A stretch of 64,000 bases of DNA from Gammaproteobacteria bacterium (GTDB lineage: Bacteria; Pseudomonadota; Gammaproteobacteria; JAIEPX01): positions 1 to 64,000 of the forward strand of contig JAIEPX010000011.1 in NCBI GenBank assembly GCA_019748175.1, written 5' to 3'. The notes under the pieces are model-generated. The model saw only the letters and a list, made by a program, of their open reading frames with translations, made no database searches and was not told the origin of the DNA. The first letter of the stretch is position 1. The number at the start of each line of letters is the position of its first letter. Both the position numbers and the translations under genes were made by a program. Of the stretch, positions 53,464-62,074 are shown one piece after another.

Positions 53464-54267
53464 ATGTCTCCAAATCATCCCATAGGTATTTTCGATAGCG
53501 GCGTCGGCGGTCTTACAGTACTCAGAGCATTACGAGCAGCCTTGCCCAATGAGCGAATGATTTATTTTGCTGATACAGCCAATGTTCCTTATGGTGAGAA
53601 AACACCTGATCAAATTAAAGGATTTTCAAAGCGAATTTTAAAATGGATGCAGGATGAATTAGGTGTAAAATTAGTCATTGCAGCGTGTCACACCAGTTCG
53701 GCATTAGCTCTGAATGATGTCGCTAAAGAATTTAAAATTCCTGTGATTGGAACCATTGATCCTACAGTTGCAGCGATTTTACAAGATAAAAGACATTCTC
53801 GGGTCGGCATTATCGCCACACCTGCCTCTGCTCAAAATTTGACTCATGAGAAAGCACTAGTTCAATCTGGGTTCGAAGGTTTGATTCATACCATTCCGTG
53901 TCGGGAATTTGTACCCTTGATCGAATCGGGTAATCTCGAAGGGAATGAACTTCACGAAATAACGCAACACTATCTTGAACCTTTCCATGAAATGAATTTG
54001 ACAACGTTAATTTACGGCTGCACACATTATCCTTGGATTTCTGATGTGATTGTCCGGTATTTACCGCCTTCAGTAACCTGTATTGATCCGGCTCACCATA
54101 TTGTGGCTCAGACGACCCACACATTAATGAACTTGGCCTTATTGAATAAAAGCGCAGTAAGCCAAGATGTTGATTTTTATTGTAGTGCTCGACCTGATCA
54201 GTTCGCGGAAGTGACAGCCCGTTTTCTACTGATGCCTACCCCGAATGTTAAATTAAAGACATTTTGA
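53464..54267 (+). CDS. murI: Glutamate racemase
   Basis: Makes D-glutamate for peptidoglycan from L-glutamate without cofactors. The 267-residue product has IGIFDSGVGGLTVLRAL at the N-terminus and the two catalytic cysteines, Cys75 (AACHTSSAL) and Cys186 (YGCTHYPWI). Substrate-site residues YFADTANVPYGEKT are intact. It is upstream of tRNA-Val and thrS on the same strand, with a hairpin between that probably separates the transcripts. Confidence 0.95.
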   Translation: MSPNHPIGIFDSGVGGLTVLRALRAALPNERMIYFADTANVPYGEKTPDQIKGFSKRILKWMQDELGVKLVIAACHTSSALALNDVAKEFKIPVIGTIDPTVAAILQDKRHSRVGIIATPASAQNLTHEKALVQSGFEGLIHTIPCREFVPLIESGNLEGNELHEITQHYLEPFHEMNLTTLIYGCTHYPWISDVIVRYLPPSVTCIDPAHHIVAQTTHTLMNLALLNKSAVSQDVDFYCSARPDQFAEVTARFLLMPTPNVKLKTF

Positions 54268-54379
54268 TAGCTTTACACCACTTTTTTCAATCCCTAAATG
54301 ACTTATCAAGGCTACTCATATTGCGGAAAACCCCCTGGAGTGGTATCTTAATTCGTTAAAGTTATACGTTTGGATGTTG

Positions 54380-54403
54380 GTAGCGCGAGCTACTTGATTT
54401 TTT
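54380..54403 (+). terminator. Short hairpin between murI and tRNA-Val
   Basis: GTAGC pairs with GCTAC around a GCGA tetraloop (54380-54393), followed by TTGATTTTTT. It may end murI transcripts, or be a processing structure in the tRNA leader. The stem is short. Confidence 0.4.
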
Positions 54404-54405
54404 AT

Positions 54406-54480
54406 AGGCACGTAGCTCAGGGGTAGAGCACCACCTTGACATGGTGGGGGTCGGTGGTTCGAAACCACTCGTGCCTACCA
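54406..54480 (+). tRNA. tRNA-Val (anticodon GAC)
   Basis: A 75-base cloverleaf with encoded CCA. The acceptor stem AGGCACG pairs with CGTGCCT, discriminator A then CCA. The D arm contains AGCTCAGGGGTAGAGC. The anticodon stem CCACC/GGTGG encloses TTGACAT with anticodon GAC (valine, codons GUC/GUU). The T arm is GGTGG-TTCGAAA-CCACT. It ends 15 bases before the thrS start, so it may be cotranscribed with and processed from the thrS mRNA. Confidence 0.97.
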
Positions 54481-54495
54481 CCTTAAATGTGAGAG

Positions 54496-56400
54496 ATGAT
54501 TCAAGAAATGCCGATAATTACACTTCCGGATGGCAGTCAAAAACAATTTGACCGTCCCGTCACTGTGCACGAGATAGCGCAGAATATCGGTTCGGGCCTC
54601 GCCAAAGCAGCATTAGCGGGTAAAGTGGATGGAAAACTCGTTGATATATCACGAATAGTAGACACTGATATCAGTCTTTCAATCATTACTGACCGTGATC
54701 ATGAGGGGCTAGATATCATCAGGCATTCTGCAGCACATTTGTTAGCTCATGCCGTCAAACAATTATTTCCACAAGCACAAGTCACTATCGGACCGGTAAT
54801 CGAAGATGGCTTTTACTACGATTTTTCATATCCAGCTGGTTTCACGAGTGAAGATTTAATCAACATTGAAGCACGAATGACGGAATTGGCCAATAAGGAC
54901 TACATAGTAACACGTGAAGAAATCTCTAGAGATGAGGCTATCAAATTATTTCTACAAATGGGTGAAGAATACAAAGCAAAAATAATCGAGGACATTCCTG
55001 CTGGAGAAACACTGACGCTTTATCGCCAAGGTGATTTTGTGGATTTGTGTCGAGGTCCTCACACACCATCGACTGGAAGAATTAAAGCTTTTAAATTGAC
55101 GAAATTAGCCGGTGCATACTGGCGTGGTGATTCTAATAATGAAATGTTGCAGCGCATTTATGGCACAGCGTGGCCTGATAAAAAGCAACTCGCAGACTAT
55201 CTCATGCGCTTAGAAGAAGCTGAAAAACGAGATCATCGTAAAATCGCGAAGAAAATGGATTTATTCCATATTCAGGAAGAAGCACCGGGCATGATTTTTT
55301 GGCATCCGAATGGAATGACGCTATACAATATTGTTACAGATTACGTTAGAAAATTTGTGCAAGCTCATGATTATAAAGAGATTCGTACGCCTCAGTTAGT
55401 GGATTGTAAACTGTGGGAAAAGTCCGGTCATCTTGCCATGTTCGGCAAGGACATGTTTTTGGTGCACGCTGATCCGCATACTTACGCGATTAAGCCCATG
55501 AGTTGTCCGTGTCATGTTCAGGTCTTCAATCAAGGCATCAAAAGCTACCGAGACATGCCTCTTCGCTTGGCTGAGTTTGGATCTTGTCATCGAAACGAGC
55601 CTTCCGGAACCTTACACGGCTTAATGCGATTGCGTAATTTTGTCCAAGACGATGGTCATATTTTCTGTACTGAAGGGCAAATTCAGTCAGAAGCTTCAGA
55701 TTTTATTGATCAATTATTGACGGTTTATCGTGATTTTGGTTTTACTGACGTATTAATGAAACTTTCTACTCGGCCTAATAATCGTATTGGAGACGATGCG
55801 CTTTGGGATAAGGCCGAAACTGCCTTAGAGCAGGCCTTGAACAGTAAGGGAGTCGAGTGGGAGATCAATCCCGGTGAAGGCGCGTTTTATGGGCCTAAGA
55901 TCGAGTTTTCTTTAAAAGATTGTATTGGTCGGGTATGGCAATGTGGTACCCTCCAAGTGGACTTTTCAATGCCTGAACGCCTTGATGCAAGATATATTGC
56001 TGAAGATGGCACTAAGAAAACCCCTGTGATGCTGCATCGGGCAATTTTGGGCTCTATGGAGCGGTTTTTGGGTATTCTAATCGAACATTACGCAGGTCAA
56101 TTTCCGGTCTGGCTAGCGCCTATCCAAGTGGTTGTGATGAATATCACTGAAAGTCAGGCCGAGTCAGCCGCAGAAATTACTGCTAAACTTAAGAATAACA
56201 GTTTTAGGGTCATTTCCGATTTAAGAAATGAAAAGGTCGGCTTTAAAATTCGTGAACATACAATTCAACGAATACCGTATCTCGTTGTGATTGGTGATCG
56301 TGAAAAAGCATCGGGTGAGGTCGCAGTGCGAACTCAGACGGGTGAAGATTTAGGTGTGATGAGTTTAGAGTCCTTGATGTCAAAATTAAGGGCTAGTTAA
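54496..56400 (+). CDS. thrS: Threonyl-tRNA synthetase
   Basis: Class II synthetase charging tRNA-Thr. It has 634 residues with the full modular layout: TGS domain ([16 protein letters not shown]), editing domain with [16 protein letters not shown] and the DLCRGPH zinc-like motif, then the catalytic core with Cys in MSCPCHVQ, motif 2 [20 protein letters not shown] and motif 3 [19 protein letters not shown], and the C-terminal anticodon domain. The ATG at 54496 has GAGAG directly in front; the ATG at 54508 would begin MPIITLPDG like E. coli ThrS and is an equally good candidate. It starts the thrS-infC unit. Confidence 0.96.
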   Translation: MIQEMPIITLPDGSQKQFDRPVTVHEIAQNIGSGLAKAALAGKVDGKLVDISRIVDTDISLSIITDRDHEGLDIIRHSAAHLLAHAVKQLFPQAQVTIGPVIEDGFYYDFSYPAGFTSEDLINIEARMTELANKDYIVTREEISRDEAIKLFLQMGEEYKAKIIEDIPAGETLTLYRQGDFVDLCRGPHTPSTGRIKAFKLTKLAGAYWRGDSNNEMLQRIYGTAWPDKKQLADYLMRLEEAEKRDHRKIAKKMDLFHIQEEAPGMIFWHPNGMTLYNIVTDYVRKFVQAHDYKEIRTPQLVDCKLWEKSGHLAMFGKDMFLVHADPHTYAIKPMSCPCHVQVFNQGIKSYRDMPLRLAEFGSCHRNEPSGTLHGLMRLRNFVQDDGHIFCTEGQIQSEASDFIDQLLTVYRDFGFTDVLMKLSTRPNNRIGDDALWDKAETALEQALNSKGVEWEINPGEGAFYGPKIEFSLKDCIGRVWQCGTLQVDFSMPERLDARYIAEDGTKKTPVMLHRAILGSMERFLGILIEHYAGQFPVWLAPIQVVVMNITESQAESAAEITAKLKNNSFRVISDLRNEKVGFKIREHTIQRIPYLVVIGDREKASGEVAVRTQTGEDLGVMSLESLMSKLRAS

Positions 56401-56459
56401 CATAGAAACTCATATTGTATCCACTGAAATGTGGTTTTTAATTTTTGGAGGAAAGTAAC

Positions 56460-56990
56460 ATTAGCGTTCAGACAGAAAAGAAGCAGGCTCGGATCAACGA
56501 AGAAATTGTTTCTAAATCAATTCGATTGATTGGTGAGGATGGTGAAGTGGTTGGAGTTGTTTCCAATCATGAGGCTCAATTAAAAGCGCAAGAGTCCGGT
56601 TTGGATCTTGTGGAAATTGCACCCAACGCAGAACCCCCGGTTTGTCGTATTATGGACTACGGTAAATATTTATTTGAAGTCAATAAAAAACAATCAGTAC
56701 AAAAGAAAAAAAGTAAACAACAGCAAAGTAAAGAAGTTAAATTTCGTCCTTCAACCGATATCGGTGATTTTCAAATTAAACTGCGTAAAATTACTGCGTT
56801 CTTAGATGAAGGATGCAAAGTTAAAATTACGGTTCGATTTAAAGGCCGTGAAATTATGCATCACGAATTAGGTATTGATTTACTGAAACGCGTTGAGCAA
56901 GCTTTAGGTGAAAGCGCCTCAATTGATAGCATGCCTAAATCGGAAGGTAAACAAATTACAATGGTCGTGTCTCCACGTCGATCCACCTAA
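56460..56990 (+). CDS. infC: Translation initiation factor IF-3 (AUU start codon)
   Basis: Binds the 30S subunit, keeps it apart from 50S, and proofreads the start codon. The start is the ATT at 56460, with GGAGG nine bases upstream: the TTG at 56445 overlaps that ribosome-binding site and cannot be the start. AUU is the conserved start of infC in gammaproteobacteria, by which IF-3 represses its own translation. It has 176 residues: N-domain (ARINEEIVSKSIRLIGEDG), lysine-rich linker, and C-domain (KEVKFRPSTDIGDFQIK). PVCRIMDYGKY is the family signature. It follows thrS by 59 bases; rpmI does not follow, see the finding on the split operon. Confidence 0.96.
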   Translation: MSVQTEKKQARINEEIVSKSIRLIGEDGEVVGVVSNHEAQLKAQESGLDLVEIAPNAEPPVCRIMDYGKYLFEVNKKQSVQKKKSKQQQSKEVKFRPSTDIGDFQIKLRKITAFLDEGCKVKITVRFKGREIMHHELGIDLLKRVEQALGESASIDSMPKSEGKQITMVVSPRRST

Positions 56991-57007
56991 TTAGGGATGG
57001 GTGTTCA

Positions 57008-57979
57008 ATGACGCATGAATCGAGTTTTATTATTGAATTTGATTTGGTAACTAAAGTTATTCAAGAGCTCGATTTAAATACTTTTGAAATCGATCCAGCG
57101 GACTCATCAAAAATATACTGGATTCACTGCGATCGAACTCAAAAAGGAATGTTAAAATATTTGCGCGAGAAACTGAATTTATCGCCCGATGTTATACAAA
57201 TAACAAAAAAGACTGATCGACCGTCTCAAATTTTAGAGCGTGAAGATACACTCACATTACAAATTGAATGTCTCTTGCATAAAGAGATGTTGCCGATCAA
57301 TGAGTCAGCTGTTGATGATTTAATCATTCACCTCAATACACATTATTGTTTTACAATTGCACATGGCCAAATACCAATAATAGATAGAGTAAAAAGTAAT
57401 TTACCAGCAGCCATTCAATTTGCAAAAACCCCTTGTTTTTTGCTTTTTTTGATTATTGATAATCTCGTTGCACATTATACCGATATTTTTTATCACTATG
57501 AAATTAAAGCTGAGGATCTTGATGCAAAGGGTGGGAGAGCAGTGTATAAAGATATCATTAAGCTCAAAAAGCTATTGATGAATGTTCGGCGCCACACTAT
57601 TATTGTGGTTAATATTCTTAACTACATTACATCACGAGATATGAAAGCTGTCTCAAAACATTGCAGAATATCATTGTCAACACTCTTAACTAATACTCAC
57701 ACGATCAACAACGAATCAGAATCTATTCGTGAATTATTAAATGGTACAATAGGTCAAATAGATAATGCTTTAATGAGACAGGTGAACAATACCATGCGTG
57801 TCCTCACCGCCATTGCGGCAATTTTTATGCCACCTTCTCTAATCGCAGCCATTTATGGGATGAATTTTCAGCATATGCCAGAGCTCAGTTGGAAATACGG
57901 TTATGCTTTCTCAATGGTTCTCATTTTAGGCTCTATGGTGGGCATGCTGTATTATCTCAGGCGAAATAAGTGGTATTAA
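57008..57979 (+). CDS. corA: CorA-family divalent cation transporter
   Basis: A 323-residue CorA/ZntB-type channel for Mg2+ (or Co2+, Ni2+, Zn2+). A large cytosolic N-terminal funnel domain (about 1-260) is followed by two C-terminal membrane helices. The pore motif YGMNF, with the following MPELSWKYGY loop, is intact at the end of helix 1, and RRNKWY ends the protein. It starts 17 bases after infC, so it is probably cotranscribed with it. This position, between infC and rpmI, is unusual. Confidence 0.88.
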   Translation: MTHESSFIIEFDLVTKVIQELDLNTFEIDPADSSKIYWIHCDRTQKGMLKYLREKLNLSPDVIQITKKTDRPSQILEREDTLTLQIECLLHKEMLPINESAVDDLIIHLNTHYCFTIAHGQIPIIDRVKSNLPAAIQFAKTPCFLLFLIIDNLVAHYTDIFYHYEIKAEDLDAKGGRAVYKDIIKLKKLLMNVRRHTIIVVNILNYITSRDMKAVSKHCRISLSTLLTNTHTINNESESIRELLNGTIGQIDNALMRQVNNTMRVLTAIAAIFMPPSLIAAIYGMNFQHMPELSWKYGYAFSMVLILGSMVGMLYYLRRNKWY

Positions 57980-57990
57980 TTCTGGATTTT

Positions 57991-58027
57991 GGTGTCGCGT
58001 CTTGAGTTCAACTCAAGACGCGACGCC
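57991..58027. repeat. 37-bp palindrome after corA
   Basis: Arms 57991-58008 (GGTGTCGCGTCTTGAGTT) and 58010-58027 pair across a single central base, with one G-T pair. Neither strand has a T-tract after the stem, so it is not a standard terminator. It lies 12 bases after the corA stop. CTTGACGCGACGCC-like sequence also occurs near 49631. Confidence 0.8.
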
Positions 58028-58098
58028 GTTCCCATAATCTGCTATTATAAGCAAAAGAGTTAACGATTTTGGTATTGAAGTAGCGCTAGGAGACGAAC

Positions 58099-59181
58099 AT
58101 GAAAAAATTAAGTCAAATTTCTTTTTATATCTTATTGTCTGTTGGGTTAATAAGTTTCGCATCGAGTTCGATGGCGGCTGTGGGTGGACTCACGTATGGC
58201 TATGTCAATTGGCCATCAAATCCCAGTTATTACAATATGGATCAACTCATACGGATAGATACAGCTCCACAAAAAAATTTAAACCAAGGTTATTTTTGGT
58301 CATATCAATTTTCCGCAGGTAAAATGACAGGTTATTTCGGTTTACAACAGCAACCTGATGGAAGTAGAAACATTAATGCAGCAATATGGGATACTGGCAA
58401 CGGAGTTGCGGGAACTGGATTTACTGCGGCATCTTTTGGTGGCGAAGGTACTGGTATCAGAATTTTTGGACCTTATGCCTGGGTGCAAGGTAAAATTTAT
58501 CGTTTAAGAATTTGGCAACTGACGCAAGATTGGTGGGGATTTTTTATTCAAGATACCAGCACGGGTATTGATACGTTTGTTGGACAAATTCAAAATCAAT
58601 TTGATCCTGGAAAATTACTCGATGGCAGTGTTACATTCACTGAGCAATTTACTGGACCGAATTCGTGTAGTAGTGTTGCCGCAGTTCGTTCAACCTGGTT
58701 TTCTCCCAGTGCGAATGGAGGCACTGTAACAGCCACAAAAGTTGATGGTGTTGTAAGTGATTCAGCCGCAATAACTTCGTGTGGAAAACAGATAGTTAGT
58801 GTGACAAATCAAATTAATAATTCAGACGTCAATCAACAAATTGTTTGTGGAAGTGGTGCAAAAAGTGGTTTATTGGGTGTTGCATCTTGCTGGCGTTTCG
58901 GGAGTTCTAATCAAAGCTGTAATGATGTCTGTACAAGTAATGGCATCGATTCTGTTTTTTGGCCAAAAGGTCAAAATTTGAGTCTAGCCCAATGCAGCTC
59001 AGTAAAAGCAGCATTAGGTATTAGCGGAAATGTAGTTAATTCCACTTGGGGAAAAAATGGAGCAGGCTGTATGTTATACGGCAATGGTGGAAATCAACAA
59101 TTATACAATATCACTAGCCCACCGTGGAGCGCTAGCTATAAAAATTCTATAGTGAAACGATTCTGCGGATGTGCAGGATAA
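58099..59181 (+). CDS. Secreted two-domain hypothetical protein (DUF3472-like plus Cys-rich domain)
   Basis: A 360-residue protein with a signal peptide (MKKLSQISFYILLSVGLI to SSMAAVG). About 28-215 resembles the DUF3472-type beta-sandwich domain by pattern (GYFWSYQFSAGKMTGYFGLQ, then NINAAIWDTG and WWGFFIQDT), possibly carbohydrate-related. After a linker, about 245-360 is a Cys-rich module (CGSGAKSGLLGVASCWRFG, SCNDVCTSNGID, GAGCMLYG, RFCGCAG) with about ten cysteines, likely disulphide-bonded. Function unknown. It has its own 119-base upstream region containing the palindrome, so it is probably separately transcribed. Confidence 0.65.
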   Translation: MKKLSQISFYILLSVGLISFASSSMAAVGGLTYGYVNWPSNPSYYNMDQLIRIDTAPQKNLNQGYFWSYQFSAGKMTGYFGLQQQPDGSRNINAAIWDTGNGVAGTGFTAASFGGEGTGIRIFGPYAWVQGKIYRLRIWQLTQDWWGFFIQDTSTGIDTFVGQIQNQFDPGKLLDGSVTFTEQFTGPNSCSSVAAVRSTWFSPSANGGTVTATKVDGVVSDSAAITSCGKQIVSVTNQINNSDVNQQIVCGSGAKSGLLGVASCWRFGSSNQSCNDVCTSNGIDSVFWPKGQNLSLAQCSSVKAALGISGNVVNSTWGKNGAGCMLYGNGGNQQLYNITSPPWSASYKNSIVKRFCGCAG

Positions 59182-59321
59182 TTTAAATGGGTACCGCTCA
59201 ACAAGATCCAATCAGCATTCATGTCATGACGTCGCAGGTGTTTCTGTAGATTTTTTGAACTGAATGGACACAAAAAACTCCAGACAAGATAAAAGCAACA
59301 GATAAAATCAATAGCGAATTT

Positions 59322-60152
59322 CTATAATATTTCAGTGCGGTGATACCCACTGTTGTCTCGTTGAAAAAGAGTAGCAAGGTAAGCTGTGATGTCGCTGATA
59401 CTCTTTTCGATTTTCCACGGGGGATTTAGAATGACCATGCCACAGCCGATCATTCCAGATTTTTCTTCTGGGATGGCGGTGAGAGTAAATTCAGTTATGA
59501 GGGTGGGAGCGAGTTTTTCACGCAGGATTTCTCGAGTGAATGAACGATGTTGGAGTGAAACGATAGGATACCAAATCATATAAACGCCAGTAGGGAAGCG
59601 CTGAAAACAGTGGCGCAAACAGCTCATAATAGCCGAAAATTCATCCGTTCTTTCATAGGGTGGGTCAATTAAAATGCAAGCTCGAGCAGGTGAGGGAGGC
59701 AGTATGGCGGGTAAAAACTCGTAGGCGTCCCTGTGATGACAGTGAATGTTAGGATTCCTCCCTAACGTGATTTTTAAAGTTTGGAAATCAGCAGGATGGA
59801 GTTCATTGACAATCATACGGTCGTCTGGACGTAAAAGTTGTTTGACTAGCATGGGTGACCCAGGATAACAGCGGAGATCACCATGGTGCTGGTAGTCATT
59901 GATAAGATTAATATAATGTTTAAGATCAGGGAGGGAATCTTGGGTATGCAATAGTTTGTCGATACCATCAAGATATTCTTTAGATCGCTGGGTTTCTTCG
60001 CGGGTTAAGTCGTAGTTTCCTATGCCTGCATGGGTGTCAATGTAGCAAAAAGGCTTGTTTTTCTGTTGCAATGCATCGATAACGGTCACTAAAAGGCTAT
60101 GTTTGAAGACATCAGCGAAGCTGCCAACGTGAAAGAAGTGTCTATAGTTCAT
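59322..60152 (-). CDS. rlmJ: 23S rRNA (adenine2030-N6)-methyltransferase RlmJ
   Basis: Methylates A2030 of 23S rRNA using SAM. The ATG at 60152 gives 276 residues beginning MNYRHFFHVGSFADVFKH, the family N-terminus (E. coli 280); an upstream start would include palindrome sequence. Motif I region FCYIDTHAGIGNYDL and catalytic motif IV CILIDPPYER are clear, and GMIGCGMVILNPPW is near the C-terminus. It is on the opposite strand to the surrounding translation genes. The 60175-60268 palindrome sits 22 bases upstream of its start. Confidence 0.93.
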   Translation of the reverse strand: MNYRHFFHVGSFADVFKHSLLVTVIDALQQKNKPFCYIDTHAGIGNYDLTREETQRSKEYLDGIDKLLHTQDSLPDLKHYINLINDYQHHGDLRCYPGSPMLVKQLLRPDDRMIVNELHPADFQTLKITLGRNPNIHCHHRDAYEFLPAILPPSPARACILIDPPYERTDEFSAIMSCLRHCFQRFPTGVYMIWYPIVSLQHRSFTREILREKLAPTLITEFTLTAIPEEKSGMIGCGMVILNPPWKIEKSISDITAYLATLFQRDNSGYHRTEIL

Positions 60153-60174
60153 AGTGCCGTGTCTCGCTGATTTG

Positions 60175-60268
60175 GATGGGATCAAGTCCTGACTAATGAC
60201 ACGAATCTTATGATATTTTATGGGCTTATGGAACAATTTGGTGTCATTAGTCAGGATCTGGCCCCATC
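60175..60268. repeat. Long imperfect palindrome, GGGGTC-ended family
   Basis: Arms 60175-60202 (opening GATGGGATCAAGTCCTGAC) and 60241-60268 (ending GGATCTGGCCCCATC) pair in 24 of 28 positions, perfectly over the inner 18. The 38-base centre shows no strong pairing. It stands between divergent rlmJ and rpmI and may contain parts of their promoters. Confidence 0.75.
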
Positions 60269-60304
60269 GACCCGAAAATTCTTCACCGAGAGATGCTGTA
60301 GATG

Positions 60305-60333
60305 TTGCTGTCGCATACTAAACATGGTAGGAT
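60305..60333 (+). promoter_or_regulatory. Candidate sigma-70 promoter of rpmI-rplT
   Basis: TTGCTG (60305-60310), 17-base spacer, TAGGAT (60328-60333), followed by a GC-rich discriminator (CGCGTG) typical of stringently controlled ribosomal genes. Transcription would begin near 60340, giving a short leader. It is needed because rpmI is cut off from infC here. Moderate match only. Confidence 0.45.
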
Positions 60334-60375
60334 CGCGTGTTTTGGGGCTAGTAGGCCCTGTATGGAGTACAGAAA

Positions 60376-60570
60376 ATGCCTAAATTGAAAGTGAAAAGTG
60401 GCGCTAAGAAGCGCTTTAAAGTGACTGCTGGTGGTATTAAACGCCGACGTGCGTTCCGCAATCACATTTTAACGAAGAAAAGTACCAAGTTGAAGCGCCA
60501 TTTACGTGGTTTAGCGTTGCTTGGCAAGTCGGATGTGCGATCTGCGCGACGGATGTTAGCCTTACAGTAG
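60376..60570 (+). CDS. rpmI: 50S ribosomal protein L35
   Basis: A 64-residue basic ribosomal protein, [17 protein letters not shown] at the N-terminus, of normal length. GGAG lies eight bases before the ATG. First gene of rpmI-rplT; in other gammaproteobacteria it directly follows infC, but here 3.4 kb separate them. Confidence 0.97.
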   Translation: MPKLKVKSGAKKRFKVTAGGIKRRRAFRNHILTKKSTKLKRHLRGLALLGKSDVRSARRMLALQ

Positions 60571-60604
60571 CTGATAGTTACTGATAGTTTTTTGGAGAGA
60601 GAAA

Positions 60605-60964
60605 ATGCCAAGAGTTAAACGAGGTGTCACAGCGAAAGCAAGACACAAAAAGGTTTTAGTATTAGCGAAAGGCTATTACAACGCACGTAGAAAAGTCTAC
60701 CGCGTTGCAAAACAAGCTGTTATTAAAGCGGGCCAGTATGCTTATCGCGATCGTAAAGCCAAGAAACGGGTATTCCGTAGTTTGTGGATTGTGAGAATTA
60801 ATGCTGCAGCTCGTCAGTTTGGATTGTCTTACAGTCGCTTTATGAACGGATTGAAACGTGCCAATATTGGCATCGATAGAAAAGTATTATCAGACATTGC
60901 CATTCATGATCATGAGGGTTTTGGTCAATTAGCTGAGAGAGCGAAAGCGGCGCTTACGCAATAA
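60605..60964 (+). CDS. rplT: 50S ribosomal protein L20
   Basis: A 119-residue early 50S assembly protein ([20 protein letters not shown], then [19 protein letters not shown]). In E. coli L20 represses rpmI-rplT translation by binding a leader pseudoknot that extends from infC. That infC-linked leader cannot exist here, so any autoregulation must use the short new leader or the rpmI region. Followed by a strong terminator. Confidence 0.97.
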   Translation: MPRVKRGVTAKARHKKVLVLAKGYYNARRKVYRVAKQAVIKAGQYAYRDRKAKKRVFRSLWIVRINAAARQFGLSYSRFMNGLKRANIGIDRKVLSDIAIHDHEGFGQLAERAKAALTQ

Positions 60965-60976
60965 ATGCCTCAGCGA

Positions 60977-61006
60977 CAAAAAAAGCCGCTTTGCGGCTTT
61001 TTTTTT
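60977..61006. terminator. Rho-independent terminator after rplT (bidirectional)
   Basis: AAAAGCCGC (60981-60989) and GCGGCTTTT (60993-61001) pair across TTT; a run of nine T residues follows and an A-run precedes. It lies about 17 bases after the rplT stop. Partial read-through or a weak promoter must serve pheS downstream. Confidence 0.9.
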
Positions 61007-61045
61007 GGATTTAACTGCTATTGAAATGCTAATGAGGATGATTCC

Positions 61046-62062
61046 ATGCAGCAGGATTTGGAAAAAATGGTATCGGCAGCACATCAAGCTATTAATGCTG
61101 TTGATGATTTGCAAGCGTTGGATGAAATTCGCGTACAATACCTCGGCAAAAAAGGCACACTGACGGATTTATTAAAAGGACTAGGGGCATTATCTCCTGA
61201 AGAGCGTCCAAAAATAGGACAGCTCGTTAATGAAGCAAAAGAGAAAATAAGGGAACAAATCGATATACGATCTCAAAATTTGCTTCAAAATCAGCTTCAA
61301 CAAAAACTCGAAGTTCAACGAACTGATGTTACTTTACCTGGTCGAGGAGAAACCTTAGGCACTGCACATCCTCTAAGTCAAGTGCGGGAACGTGTAGAAA
61401 CTATTTTCAAATCGATGGGATTTAAAATTATTGAAGGTCCTGAAATTGAAAGTGAATATTACAATTTTACAGCGCTGAATATTCCTGAGCATCATCCTGC
61501 TCGTGCGATGCAAGATACTTTCTATTTAGAAGACGGTAATCTTTTGCGAACACATACATCACCAACACAAATTCATGTTATGGAAACACAAAAACCGCCA
61601 ATTCGAATTTTAACACCTGGGCGTGTTTTTCGACATGAATATGATCACACACATACACCGATGTTTCATCAATTTGAAATGTTAATGATTGATGAACATA
61701 CGACAATGTCAGATTTAAAAGGTATTTTATCGGATTTTCTAAATCAATTTTTTGAATCAGATTTTGGATTACGATTTCGCGCATCGTATTTTCCCTTTAC
61801 CGAACCTTCTGCAGAAGTTGATATTCAGTGTGTAAAATGTCGAGGAGCAGGATGTCGCATTTGCAAAGGAACAGGGTGGTTAGAAATTTTAGGTTGTGGG
61901 ATGGTGCATCCCAATGTTCTTGCTGCCTGCAATGTTGATAGTGAACGATACCAAGGCTGTGCTTTTGGTATGGGTATCGAACGATTAGCGATGCTATATT
62001 ATGGGATCGATGATATCCGATTATTGTTTGAAAACGATTTGCGTTTTCTACGTCAATTTTAA
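61046..62062 (+). CDS. pheS: Phenylalanyl-tRNA synthetase alpha subunit
   Basis: Catalytic subunit of the heterotetrameric class II synthetase. It has 338 residues (E. coli 327). The N-terminal coiled coil that contacts tRNA spans about 1-90. Catalytic motifs: [23 protein letters not shown], motif 2 [32 protein letters not shown], and motif 3 [16 protein letters not shown] CxxC-CxxC-like cluster ([17 protein letters not shown]) in the insertion could bind zinc. GAGG precedes the ATG; pheT follows after 12 bases. Confidence 0.97.
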   Translation: MQQDLEKMVSAAHQAINAVDDLQALDEIRVQYLGKKGTLTDLLKGLGALSPEERPKIGQLVNEAKEKIREQIDIRSQNLLQNQLQQKLEVQRTDVTLPGRGETLGTAHPLSQVRERVETIFKSMGFKIIEGPEIESEYYNFTALNIPEHHPARAMQDTFYLEDGNLLRTHTSPTQIHVMETQKPPIRILTPGRVFRHEYDHTHTPMFHQFEMLMIDEHTTMSDLKGILSDFLNQFFESDFGLRFRASYFPFTEPSAEVDIQCVKCRGAGCRICKGTGWLEILGCGMVHPNVLAACNVDSERYQGCAFGMGIERLAMLYYGIDDIRLLFENDLRFLRQF

Positions 62063-62074
62063 GGGTGGTGTGAT

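Noticed and set aside
57991..58027. Palindrome after corA as an intrinsic terminator
   Set aside because: No T-run on either strand directly after the stem; recorded as a repeat instead.
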